Numbered from the stretch's first letter, positions 33,508 to 43,344 are shown. The stretch: DNA of 64,000 nucleotides from Mytilus trossulus (GCF_036588685.1 NC_086382.1:74373999-74437998); one strand, 5' to 3'. Numbers and translations: made by a program. The notes: generated by a model not told the origin, from the sequence alone.

Positions 33508-36500
33508 CTATTTTGTCTTGATAGGCATAAGTCTTCCAGTTACAAGTAACCAACCAAAATCAGAAGGATCTATCTCTTCTCCTCCGATCCATGTCTGAAC
33601 TTGTAAATAAGTCCTTAAGCTATGATATGTAGCAGTCTCGGTAGTTGGCGGAAGAGTGTGAATTTGGATCACTTCTTTGCAAGTTAGAACTCTGTTAGCA
33701 AATTGTTTGTACCTGAGAACGTCAAGTCCTTCGATCGGAGCACCTCCGTACAAAAACGTAATTATTTTTTCCCCGGCATTTATAATGTCTTCAACAAGAG
33801 ACCCTTTTAAAAATATCGCAGCAAGATCTTTCAATATTTGACTGTCAATAAATTTCTTTAATGTAGCTACCTTTCCTACACCATACAGCTTTGATGCCGT
33901 GTCACAACCGCTTATTGCGTGAATGATCGGAAGGACTTTGCACATGTTTTGTCCAAGAACGCCTTTCGTTTTATTTATGTCCCATACTTTTGACTTTGTC
34001 TTCTTATCATGATTTGGTTTAAAGATCAGATTCAAGGATTCAAAATTGTTATAGTACAACAGAAGTACCAACAGGTCAGTATCTTCACCAAGGAGTATTG
34101 TTGGGTGCGAAATGGCAGATTCTACTGCAGTTTTAGCGATCAAAACGTCTGCATCTGCTGAAGCATGCTTTGTTTCAATTCCGTTTGCATGCATATGTCT
34201 ACTCAACATTTCAATAAAGTTCTGTTTATTTTCATTATTAGCCAAAAATAATTCCTTTTTTGACCTAAAAGGCGTTGTCTCCGTAAATGTTACTTTTGTA
34301 CCAAATATTCCTTTGGTTCGCTTAAGATGCATTGCATCTTTAGTATCAGGACCGGACACGTATCCATCAAATACTACAACAATCGAGTCATAACACTTTA
34401 TGGAATCAATATACCTTTTACAAATTTCTCCAAATGTCAACCCACTTTTCCACGGTATTTTATGCATAAGTGATCCGCCATCAACAACATAACTGTAGAC
34501 AGTATCTGTATATTCTGTACTGCAGTCTCCAAGATTCCAAATCGCATCTGCTAGAGTTGACTTTGATGCTGGCCTCATAAATCCGGACGAATCAAACATA
34601 GAACTTGGTTGACTAGACAGTTCATAAGCAAATATTTCAGATTTGTCTTCATATATACTGTCTGCTGCGACGATAAATCTCTGAAATAAAAGTTGTGGGT
34701 CGATTGATGCCATTTCAGGTTCCGAATTTACGCAAGTAGGTTTGTCTTGAAGTGTGATAGCCTGGTATTTTCTTTTGAAAGTAAACTCTGATACGCATTT
34801 ACCTTCCATCGATTTTAATATACTGAGTCCAATATCTTTAGCTCTATCTGCATTCACATCTGATGTTGCTGATACACCCGTCTCTATGTTTCTCATACCC
34901 TCTTCCTCCACAAATGGGTTCCTCTCTTGAAGAAAGGAAGCAAATATCATAGTATCTTTAGTATCCCGTTTTTTGCGACTAACGCCATCTTCTTTATGTT
35001 GATCTGAGGAATAGAATTTTGTCCCGGTAAATGTCATCATTGCATTATTTACCTCAGCACAATCAGGCATAGATAAAATCCAGAGTGCTCTCTGGCTTTC
35101 ACTCATACCTCGTCCTCTGGTAAGCCCTCCTGTTGTCTTAATGCTTCGCATTAAAGCTTGCTCAATAGCCAAATCAGACGAAATACCTGCCCAATATTGA
35201 TCTGTCCGTCTGATCACATGGTATCCTCTTTCAAAAAGAGCTGCTACTTCTGCATTTTTTTCCTTGAGACATTCCATTTGATTAAGATAAATCCATGCAG
35301 ACTTTGCATACAGATTGTGGCCAGAAGCTGTAAAGTATGGTAGCATAGCCTTGAGGGATTCCAAATGTAAATGCCAATTACCAGTCCTCTCTGCCTTTAT
35401 AAAATTCCGGAGGATGCATATCATGTCCATATACTGAAACCAAAGCTTTGCTGTTCTATGCTCCATTCGCGACTGTCGAAATTCTTCTATTTTATCTCTT
35501 ATAATGTTTAATGCATTACTTTGATTGATATCTGTCAGAGTCACATCTCCTTTCAAAAATAAATGTAATAGATCAGTGGCATTCGAAAATTCTTCCGTAT
35601 AGCATGTATCGTGAATTTGAATTTTAGAAGTATCATACGTTTGAGTACAGTCTTCATCTTCGTTTTCCTCTGAGCTTACGTCTATTTTTGGAACTGGAAT
35701 CCCATAAATATCTGAGAGTATCAATGCAGTGAGAGCAGTGTCTAATAAGAAGTGTCCCCTTACAGCTCTAGCAATTGCCTTTCCACTCAACTTATGTGAT
35801 ACCGCTGTGGATGCATATACAGTTTCAAAGATGTTCATCAATCCTGATCCAGACATTAGGTATCCGATGCTCCCGACAAAACTCATCTCTGCATGGAATC
35901 CTCCAAGTTTCAGTACGACAGACTTAAGTGAGCTGGTAGTGGGTTCGTTTTGAAGTATCGTCATTGCCTTCCAGTATAACGGCTGATCAAAAGTTAATAT
36001 AGGAGTGCATTTGTTTTTCTTAGCCTCTTTACAGACAAAATGGAGTGTTGTATAGATGCAGGACTCGTCGCTAGGATTAAGATCGATCATAGGAAGAAAT
36101 GTAATATTTGACTGTCCGGGATAAGATCCACTAGTTTTATGCATTATAGCTGACCAACTTGCACTTAACTTTAGAGGCCAACAAATTTTGGATAATAGAT
36201 CAAGCTTCCAAGTCTCATTTCCCATCTCTCTTTTCTTGAGTACTTCATATTTTAATTGCCTGAACGAGTTGGATTGTTCCTTGTAGAATTTGATGTTTAT
36301 TTTCGCTAATGCAGTTATTTCTTTTATGCTTGGATTCGTACGAGGTACAGCTCTTGCTGTCTTGATGCCAGGAGTGGAGGCTGATATAATACCCATCCCA
36401 TGAAAAGTTCCTAACCCATCTAAAGATCGTATGTTGTGGTCTACATTATCTGCAACGAACTGTACAACTGATTGACTGTCATTTTCTTTTTCTGTGCTTC

Positions 36501-37314
36501 TTGACGCAGCAGCGCTCATTTCAAATTTCTGTACCTCACTGTAGGATGAACAAAACCCAAGATTGTACAGTGTGTCGACAAGGAAACGGGAACCAAAGTG
36601 GTGGTGCATTTGAATACCTAAGCCAATCTGCAATGGTGCTATTACACTTCGTGGCCTTGTTGCCTGTATGATTGCATGTCCAATTGCTGCAATTTTGTTG
36701 ATACAATCTGCTTCGCTAAATAACGAGTTCAAAAATATTCTTAGTGAACGAGGGACATAGTCAGCATTTGAGGTCTCTGACTCCATTTCTTCTGCAGACG
36801 GATAAAGTTCTTTAGACGTTATTAGCTTGATGTCTTCTTTTATAAGTTGTGCTGCAGTTGATATGATAGATTTCTTTTCTTCTTCCTTATTTTCTTTTCC
36901 TCTACGATTATAAAAAGTATGCAATATCGATGAAATGTTGTCTCGGAACGTCAGAATACTTGGTTTTCCTTCTTCTTCTGTAAACAATACTGATTTACCA
37001 AAATGATCCAGGATTTTTTTCTTCATGTGGACAATTGAATACGTATTCTCTACGCCACATATTTTTTCCATCTCACGTACTACATCGGCGATAGATATTT
37101 GCTTCCGATTCTTTTCTATTTTCAACATAATTTCCTGGAAACCATTTTCTGCAGTATCATTCTTTGGTCTACCTGCATAGGATGTTTTTCTTTTTTTCAA
37201 ATTGTCCTCCGGTGTTGTAGCTATAGTTTGTGGCATTTGCTTCCCAGTTCTAAAGTTTGAATTGCATTGAGCATGATAAACTGCATCTGCCGCATGCAAA
37301 TCAGAATGAGCCAT
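33508..37314 (-). CDS. Large element protein with FEN1/PIN-like nuclease
   Basis: A 1,268-codon open frame without introns. From the N-terminus: a segment with DLHAADAVYHAQCNSNFRTG (continuing the zinc-binding region of the upstream frame); a block near 291-308 (VDHNIRSLDGLGTFHGMG); a block at 409-480 with MIDLNPSD, TFDQPLYW and GGFHAEMSFVGSIGYLMSG; a block near 625-651 (WFQYMDM, RNFIKAERTGNWHLHL); and GLTRGRGMSESQRALW near 730-745. Residues ~975-1160 look like a FEN1/PIN-type nuclease: VVVFDG (Asp983), ASADADV (Asp1054, Asp1056), GEDTDLLVLLL (Asp1078, Asp1080) and SGCDTAS..YGVGK (Asp1138 plus a helix-hairpin-helix-like turn). I recall relatives as repeated, unnamed proteins in cnidarian and mollusc genomes. 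Role inferred: element mobility. UAG codons cut both ends of the conserved frame. Confidence 0.75.
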   Translation of the reverse strand: MAHSDLHAADAVYHAQCNSNFRTGKQMPQTIATTPEDNLKKRKTSYAGRPKNDTAENGFQEIMLKIEKNRKQISIADVVREMEKICGVENTYSIVHMKKKILDHFGKSVLFTEEEGKPSILTFRDNISSILHTFYNRRGKENKEEEKKSIISTAAQLIKEDIKLITSKELYPSAEEMESETSNADYVPRSLRIFLNSLFSEADCINKIAAIGHAIIQATRPRSVIAPLQIGLGIQMHHHFGSRFLVDTLYNLGFCSSYSEVQKFEMSAAASRSTEKENDSQSVVQFVADNVDHNIRSLDGLGTFHGMGIISASTPGIKTARAVPRTNPSIKEITALAKINIKFYKEQSNSFRQLKYEVLKKREMGNETWKLDLLSKICWPLKLSASWSAIMHKTSGSYPGQSNITFLPMIDLNPSDESCIYTTLHFVCKEAKKNKCTPILTFDQPLYWKAMTILQNEPTTSSLKSVVLKLGGFHAEMSFVGSIGYLMSGSGLMNIFETVYASTAVSHKLSGKAIARAVRGHFLLDTALTALILSDIYGIPVPKIDVSSEENEDEDCTQTYDTSKIQIHDTCYTEEFSNATDLLHLFLKGDVTLTDINQSNALNIIRDKIEEFRQSRMEHRTAKLWFQYMDMICILRNFIKAERTGNWHLHLESLKAMLPYFTASGHNLYAKSAWIYLNQMECLKEKNAEVAALFERGYHVIRRTDQYWAGISSDLAIEQALMRSIKTTGGLTRGRGMSESQRALWILSMPDCAEVNNAMMTFTGTKFYSSDQHKEDGVSRKKRDTKDTMIFASFLQERNPFVEEEGMRNIETGVSATSDVNADRAKDIGLSILKSMEGKCVSEFTFKRKYQAITLQDKPTCVNSEPEMASIDPQLLFQRFIVAADSIYEDKSEIFAYELSSQPSSMFDSSGFMRPASKSTLADAIWNLGDCSTEYTDTVYSYVVDGGSLMHKIPWKSGLTFGEICKRYIDSIKCYDSIVVVFDGYVSGPDTKDAMHLKRTKGIFGTKVTFTETTPFRSKKELFLANNENKQNFIEMLSRHMHANGIETKHASADADVLIAKTAVESAISHPTILLGEDTDLLVLLLYYNNFESLNLIFKPNHDKKTKSKVWDINKTKGVLGQNMCKVLPIIHAISGCDTASKLYGVGKVATLKKFIDSQILKDLAAIFLKGSLVEDIINAGEKIITFLYGGAPIEGLDVLRYKQFANRVLTCKEVIQIHTLPPTTETATYHSLRTYLQVQTWIGGEEIDPSDFGWLLVTGRLMPIKTK

Positions 37315-37383
37315 CTGTATTCTATTGAAAACTTCTTCTCTCCATTTGTCATTTCTCTCTCTACATGTAGTTTCTACCGATGA

Positions 37384-37749
37384 CTAAAAATCTAAAGTTC
37401 TGACACAAACAACGTCATATCCTCTTTTTCTTTTGTAATTCTTTGCAGTTTGCCCACAGAACAAGCAGTTATCTTCAAATTTGAAAAGTGGTTTGCTGGA
37501 CCTTAAATCTCTTTCTCTGTCACTTATTTCCGGGTCTACATTCAAACTTATTTTCCATCTTGTCGATTTAAGGTTTATAAAATCTCGTCTACAATCATTG
37601 TGAACTGTTTGGCCAGGAGCAGTTAATATGTCCTTGTGTCTGTCGGAGCTGATTTTGTTGATGTTATCACACCCTTTCTTTCCAAGTTTAACTGTGGGTT
37701 CACCGTTCTCCAGGAGCTTGTCACAAAAGATACAGCTACAGCTGTCCAT
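37384..37749 (-). CDS. N-terminal zinc-binding part of the large element protein
   Basis: A 121-codon frame starting MDSCSCIFCDKLLENGEP. Cys and His residues are spaced as in treble-clef or zinc-finger modules (CSCIFC, then VHNDCRRDF, then CLFCGQTAKN). It ends at a UAG at 37384-37386, but the same frame continues through SSVETTCRERNDKWREEVFN into the Met that opens the 1,268-codon frame. The two pieces are therefore one protein interrupted by a single stop, together 1,414 codons including the stops. The exon begins at 37757 behind ttttttttacag, and an out-of-frame ATG at 37757 precedes the chosen start by eight bases. Mutation of a sense codon such as CAG to TAG is the simplest explanation. 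Confidence 0.7.
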   Translation of the reverse strand: MDSCSCIFCDKLLENGEPTVKLGKKGCDNINKISSDRHKDILTAPGQTVHNDCRRDFINLKSTRWKISLNVDPEISDRERDLRSSKPLFKFEDNCLFCGQTAKNYKRKRGYDVVCVRTLDF

Positions 37750-37757
37750 GATGCCAT

Positions 37758-38586
37758 CTGTAAAAAAAAATAAAAAAACATTATAAATTCATCCTTTTAA
37801 TTTATAATTGAATATATATGATGTTATATTATAGCCATGAATTTAGAATTTAAATAAAACAAAAATATAATATTGTTTCTACATGTACTAGAACACATTT
37901 GATAAAAAGCAATAAAATACATGTATAATAAAAATCGTCGGTTATATTGAATACAGTAAGAAACAAATATATAATTGGCTTAAAACGGTCAGAAAACGAC
38001 GATTTCCACTAATTTGTTGTATAAAAGTGTATTTGGACTTTGTGTTTGGACTTTTGATTTTGCCTTTTGATTTTGGATTTTCCTTTTGAATTTTCCTCGG
38101 AGTTCGGTATTTTTGTGTTTTTACTTTTTAATGTTAATTGTCGTATGTCCTACATTGTAATACAATATTGATGCAAAAAAAAAATAACTTGAAATAGTCT
38201 AAAATGCCTGTATCACATAAGTAATTCCATTTTCATTCCGATAATTAAATGTATAAAATGACGCCAACGGCGTTCCATACTTTTTTCTCCCGAAATAGCC
38301 TTGGCTTGCAGACGTCATAAAAATGTAGTTTTTCGTTGTTTTGGGTATATTTTATAAAAGGGTAATTGGTTTTATTTATAACCAAAAGACATATCAGAGT
38401 TTTTCGGCTTACATTCAAAATTAATTCATTAAAAGGCGTCGACAGAGCCAGTCTGTGAATCGTAGACAAATATCATTTACTGACAAACAATCAGTATTCG
38501 GGAACATCTACATGTATATATGAATTGAACATTATAAACATACCTTTTATACAACTTATTGCCTTTTATTTCATTTAAATACTTAC
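37758..38586 (-). other. 5' leader intron of the FEN/PIN gene
   Basis: A strong donor (TATTG then GTAAGTATTT at 38586) and a strong acceptor with a poly-T tract (at 37758) define an 829 nt intron upstream of the start codon. It contains an inverted fragment of a dispersed repeat. Confidence 0.5.
38040..38140 (-). repeat. Fragment of dispersed mussel repeat (inverted)
   Basis: gaattttcctcggagttcgg and surrounding gattttggattttccttttg are the reverse complement of blocks at 0.44 kb and 23.53 kb. Confidence 0.6.
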
Positions 38587-38680
38587 CAATACCGGCAAAA
38601 GTGTTGATAATATAACAGCAAATTCGTCTGCTACATTGCAGTTATTTCCCTTTTGTGAACTCTTTCACTCTACGCCAGCC
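38587..38680 (-). other. Probable 5' untranslated exon of the FEN/PIN gene
   Basis: Sequence ending at the donor at 38587 (…acacttttgccggtattg). Its upstream boundary is not determined. A spliced untranslated leader is common both in host genes and in some animal DNA transposons. Confidence 0.35.
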
Positions 38681-38859
38681 TGAACGTTACGAATTATACA
38701 CGGAAATTATCAGCATATTTGTAATCGATTTTAAGAAAAAACAAGCCGATCGATTTTTGTCGATTTTTGATATGTTGTTTAGACATTACTTATTATTCAA
38801 ATTGCACAAAAATTTCTTTTGTTGCAATTTGTTTGAGGTTAAACTTTATTTTGACTAGA
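38681..38859. other. No gene seen
   Basis: AT-rich DNA between the probable leader exon and the minisatellite. It may contain the promoter, but no motif is convincing. Confidence 0.4.
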
Positions 38860-39510
38860 CTGTTCATGGACTGCACCTCACGTCAACTACTTACATGTAG
38901 ATAAAGATTCATGAACAGCACACGACGCTGACCATGAAATTATTGGTTATGAACAGACTATTACAACAGACACTTGGATAACGGTTCATGGACAGCACCT
39001 CTCGGCAACTATTACGATCAAATCTCATTGAGAGCACACTACGGCAACAATTATAATCAACAACACACTACGGCAACAATTATAATCAACAACACACTAC
39101 GGCAACAATTATAATCAACAACACACTACGGCAACAATTATAATCAACAACACACTACGGCAACAATTATAATCAACAACACACTACGGCAACAATTATA
39201 ATCAACAACACACTACGGCAACAATTATAATCAAAGCACATGGATGATACCTTATGGGAACACTTAGACTTTAGTTTCATGAGCAACAGTATATAACAAT
39301 CATTGGTTTAATCAAAGTACATTAACAGCAACCTACGATAACCACGGAAATCAAGGCATATGGAAGGAACACTACGACAACAATTGCAAAGACGGTTCAT
39401 GGAATGCACCTCACGACAACTACTTAAATAGAGATTCATGAACAACATACTGCGGTGACCACTGGGATAAAGTTTCATTGACAGCACTATACAACAAACG
39501 TTGGGATGTT
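38860..39510 (+). repeat. Minisatellite-like array of ~40 bp diverged units
   Basis: Diverged units of the form ttcatggacagcac.tc.cggcaactatt..gatcaa fill the interval. The same unit order occurs at 19.79-20.03 kb. A homogeneous 29 bp sub-array sits within it. Confidence 0.7.
39035..39237 (+). repeat. Seven-copy 29 bp tandem array
   Basis: The unit cacactacggcaacaattat + aatcaacaa is repeated seven times with essentially no variation, except where the last unit changes to the flanking agcacatgg. Near-identity points to recent expansion. Confidence 0.9.
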
Positions 39511-40436
39511 GGCATAATGTTTGATAGCCTTCAAGTCATAATAAAAACTTGAATTCTTATTATTTGATTTATTCATAGAAACTTTTCTTATATAAAATAG
39601 TTTGATCTGTATTCTCAGCTGTTAACAGAAATGAGTTTTATTTTCTTACGATTATTGGTCTTTAAAGGTAACTGGATGCACAGTTTTGACCAGAAGATGG
39701 AATGACCAAACTGTATCTGTTTCTTTTATTTATCAGATATTCCGAAAACAAAACGAAAAATAGGTTTAACTTAACACATTTAAGAATTTATAAGAAATAT
39801 GTGAAGGATATACATTGTAACATTAATTTGATTTTTTTAATAATTAGTTTCATTTAGCTTTAGGGTTTCAAATTAGAATCGACGATGTTGCTGCAGATAT
39901 AATTTCGCAGTGAAAACAATTATAATTTCAAATAAACCACCTACAATCACGAAAACTGCTTTTCTTTGATACACGTTTACAGATTGGAAAGATACATGCG
40001 TTTTGCATTATTAAGTAATGATCTTTGATCCTCGGGAATATCAGTAATTATGAACCCAATCTATAATCATAAAATGCCACACTGTTCTTGTATGCTGTCA
40101 AGTGCCATAAGGTGACCTATAATTGCTTACAGCCTAGTACCTTATTTAAATATATCAATAATAGTGTTAGAGGCGTGAAAAGAAGCTATTAAACAAAGAT
40201 ATATACAGTTTACCTCAGTATTTGACAAACGTAAAAAGGTGATCGAACTTCAGATTTTTCTATATTTTTGATAAACGGGAGATAACTCAATTGGTTTTAT
40301 TGCCCTAACAAGCATTTTGAGTATGTGTGAGAAACTCGATACTATGTAAAGAAAAAAATGATTGATGTTTTTTTATTCATCCAGTCCTTCATTTTGAAGC
40401 AGCACGAACAAATATCTTTACATTACAATACTATTT
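39511..40436. other. No gene seen
   Basis: AT-rich DNA with no supported feature. Confidence 0.55.
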
Positions 40437-40651
40437 AAGAAATAATTCCTTCATGCCATGCTCTATGCATGGGTAGGCATTATATTTGTCGATAGTCTAC
40501 ACTACGCGTTGTCTCTATGCTCATTTTAACATGGGTAGGCATTATATTTGTCGATATTTTACACTGAGCGTTAGCGAGGTGTAAAATACGGTCAAATATA
40601 ATGCCTACCCAAGTTAAAATGAGCATAGAACATGACATGAAGGAATTATTT
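40437..40651. repeat. Foldback with a duplicated left arm
   Basis: The right arm (gtgtaaaatacggtcaaata, tgcctacccaagttaaaatg, agcatagaacatgacatgaa, ggaattattt) pairs with two left-side copies of gggtaggcattatatttgtc, one at 40471-40498 and one at 40533-40557. Outer sequence aataattccttcatg closes the stem. The centre is acactgagcgttagcgaggt. Confidence 0.8.
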
Positions 40652-40850
40652 CGATTCTAATAGGACAAATACAGTATTTTTATAGGTCGAAGCGTACGAA
40701 ATTACCGTAAAAATCTTTGGCTGTTCCCGTTTCGTCTTTGAGGAGTCTGTGCATTGCATTTCATATTTGATTTAGTTTAAAAGCTACGAGCAGGGTAAAT
40801 ATATGCTGTTTCATAAAAAAAAATATAATAAAAGTTTATGTTAGCTGCTT

Positions 40851-41872
40851 AAATGTATATGTTCCGGACCATATGAGTATTTGGACTATACGCGTTTGGT
40901 CATGACCATATGGGTATATACTCAAATGGTCCGACTATACGCGTATGGTCGGGGTAATTAACACTCTGTAACGGTTTACTTTTAATACTTCAAAACCCTT
41001 CATATGGTATGACCATTCATTCAAAGGACGCTATCATATAGATAATTGTATCATTATATTATAATAAAAAGATAAGCTAAATAAAAATAAGAAGTTTCAA
41101 ATAGTTAATTTTACGTTATTGTCAAATTTAAAGTAAACACATTTTATACCGATGGTCATTGCCGATTTGTTATAACGAGTAAATGGCAATATGTCGACTA
41201 AAAAATTAAATTCCATAAATTTCTTAATGAACAGTTATATAAGAAGTCACTGGAAAGTAGCATACTATTAGTTTATTTAAGTTGTGTTGTAAAGATGGTG
41301 TATTGCAGTCATTTTACAATATTTGAGATCTAGAGCTTCTAAAAAACACCGTAGACATCAGAATTGCCAAAGACCTCGTTATCACTGTGCGCAGCTGCAA
41401 AAAAAGGCTTGTTTTTCACTCGCAAACAAAATGTGTAAATGAAAAAGAACGTGCACAAATTTCTTGCAAATACAAAAAAGCTATGATACCGTGTGGAAGT
41501 GAATGTCATCCAAGCCTACACGCACGAATGTAACTATAGGGATGAAAACTAACTATGGCATCAATATTAAATTTTGACGGAGTTTTTTGGATTATAAAAT
41601 TAAAAAATTGTCATGTTTTAAACCATCACTGTTTTTTTAGATAATGTTTTTGTATTATTGAAACGTTTATAATGAAATTTGAAAAAATATATATACCTAT
41701 ATGGTCCAAATACTCATATGGTCCGGCCTGTTAATAACCAAACAAGTATTATACTCATATGGTCTGACCATACGCGTACGGTCGGACCATATGAGTATAC
41801 GCATATGGTCATGACCATACGCGTATGGTCCAAATACTCATTTGGTCTCCGGACTCCGGAACATATATATTT
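40851..41872 (+). mobile_element. 1 kb element with modular palindromic ends
   Basis: Ends are inverted: atgtatatgttccggaccat at the left and ccggaacatatatattt at the right. Both ends contain alternating palindromic modules, accatatgagtat and gaccatacgcgtatggtc, with CATATG and ACGCGT cores. There are about four modules at the left and eight at the right (41695-41850). The interior encodes a degenerate cysteine-rich tail. Such arrays resemble subterminal transposase-binding sites. The frame at 41679-41966 is only the translation of the repeats. Confidence 0.75.
41327..41533 (+). pseudogene. Degenerate cysteine-rich tail inside the modular element
   Basis: An open stretch ends with VRSCKKRLVFHSQTKC, ISCKYKKAMIPCGSECHPSL and a stop at 41531. 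The CGSxCHP signature resembles zinc-binding tails of transposon-encoded proteins, but other expected cysteines are missing. It is placed about 160 bp before the right-end modules, as in the 23 kb copy. Confidence 0.4.
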
Positions 41873-42603
41873 AATGGATAACGATGGTCATAACGTTAAT
41901 ATAAGCAGTAAGTTTGTGCGCATGTGTCAAACATATTTTGCGCTCATTAGAACACGGTTTTGTTAACAAAGCGTAATAAGGACGTCATATTAGAATCCCT
42001 CTTTGAAAAAAATCTTTTTGGTAAGTTTATTGAGATACCCACATAATACTAGATTGAGTTGCATTAATTTTACCACTAGTCTAGACAGGTGTTTCAAGGG
42101 GTTTTGTAATAGGGCTCTATTTTGTATCAATACTGAACCAAACGGTTTGTCTCATTGGGAGTCATACATGTACCACATCGCCTTATTCTTACAAAACTGA
42201 CTTATGTATAAATTATAGCTACGTTCGTCTTCGATGACATCAGAAACAGGCCAGAAAAATGTACTTTACGTGAAAACCACATATCTGTAACATATGATTT
42301 TTGAATTAAAAATGATTTTCAACAGAAACGTATAACAACAATCTGTTATTCCTTTATAATTTTTAATTTGTAGTCGAAATCGCAGTTTATTTTTCTTGTC
42401 GGAATTCATTTAATCAGTTACAGTTTTTAGCATTTATTCTAGTTTGTAAAATTTTTAACTGTTTAATATAATGTAGTAGTTAAGCACGCAATTCCATCCA
42501 AATCACTTTTATTCCTGCAGGTGGTGGAGAGATAAAAAAAAAACATTCATATAAGTCAGTTTTTTCACGTGCATATTCTTTTCTATGTTTTCTTCTCAAA
42601 TTT
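41873..42603. other. No gene; small repeat fragment
   Basis: AT-rich DNA. At 42139-42180 a weak fragment of the tgccaatgagacaa-type repeat (tttgtctcattgggagtcat) is present. Confidence 0.5.
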
Positions 42604-42995
42604 CAATAGATCAATTTCGAGTTCATCCGTCACCGGAAAAAAACTCGTCAATTAGGCGCGCCTTTATGACGTCATTTACCAGATAGAGAGGGGTCGCTTG
42701 TATCCCTGCACATAACGTTTGTCAAGCGTCTAAATGATCGTCATTGTACAGGATAAACTATAAATATTTTTGTTTCGTAGGAACTTAATAAGCACAATTC
42801 CCTAATAACAGCAGGGCTGATTGTCAATTGTAAGAATTTAGTTTGCCGAATAAATCGTGCAATATAGTATTATAATTTTCCAACCACTCGCTCAACATTG
42901 GAATGGAAGTGACGATGCCCCTAAACGCACGAATGGTGTTCACTTAAACCAGAGTTTTTGACGGAAATGCATCGAATTCTAAAGTTGTCTATTCA
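42604..42995 (-). mobile_element. Second copy of the 400 bp MITE
   Basis: The same ends (tttcgagttcatccgtcacc) and interior (cgtcatttaccagatagaga, then aaccactcgctcaacattgg) as at 32972-33371, in opposite orientation. Its right arm is more diverged (gttgtctattcaac), so this copy looks older. Confidence 0.8.
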
Positions 42996-43126
42996 ACAGG
43001 TCTAAAGTAAAGATTTATAATAACTTAAAACAGTCAAAATAAAAAATGGGTTTTGGATAGCGGCCACTCTATCAGGTCATGATAAATATTGGCTTATATG
43101 AATGGGAATGATCCATGAGGCTCTTT

Positions 43127-43266
43127 GCAGTGGCGGATCCAGAACTTTTCCTAAAGGGGGGTGGGGCACTGACTGACGCTCAAGTCATGCTTCAGTGATT
43201 CCCTATATAATCAACCAAATTTTTCACACGAAAGAGGGGGCCAGGCCCACCTGGATCCGCCTATGC
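43127..43266 (+). mobile_element. MITE of the tggcggatcc family
   Basis: Starts gcagtggcggatccag and ends ctggatccgcctatgc, giving palindromic ends. The interior has gcactgactgacgctcaagt and atcaaccaaatttttcacac. Confidence 0.75.
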
Positions 43267-43344
43267 TTTGGTTAGTGAACTTTCGTTACATATTGTGTTT
43301 CATTTTAGTTTTTTGTTCTTAAAATTAAAAAAATTTATCTGCAG

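Noticed and set aside
33335..35953. Plus-strand frames at 33335-33598, 34112-34393, 35158-35343 and 35729-35953
   Set aside because: They are antisense shadows of the large minus-strand FEN/PIN frame (the first also overlaps the MITE) and show no own domain or splice context.
32745..38680. The FEN/PIN gene as an intact domesticated host gene
   Set aside because: Two in-frame stops, a MITE in the CXC tail and a decayed TIR-bearing relative nearby make a mobile-element origin more likely; a spliced leader alone does not decide it.
39035..39237. Seven regular 29 bp repeats, superficially like a CRISPR array
   Set aside because: Units are directly adjacent without spacers and the DNA is eukaryotic; it is a minisatellite.
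41679..41966. 95-codon plus-strand frame with repeated YGPNTHMV / WSDHTRTVGPYEYTHM-like text
   Set aside because: It is a translation of the CATATG/ACGCGT modules at the element end, not a protein.
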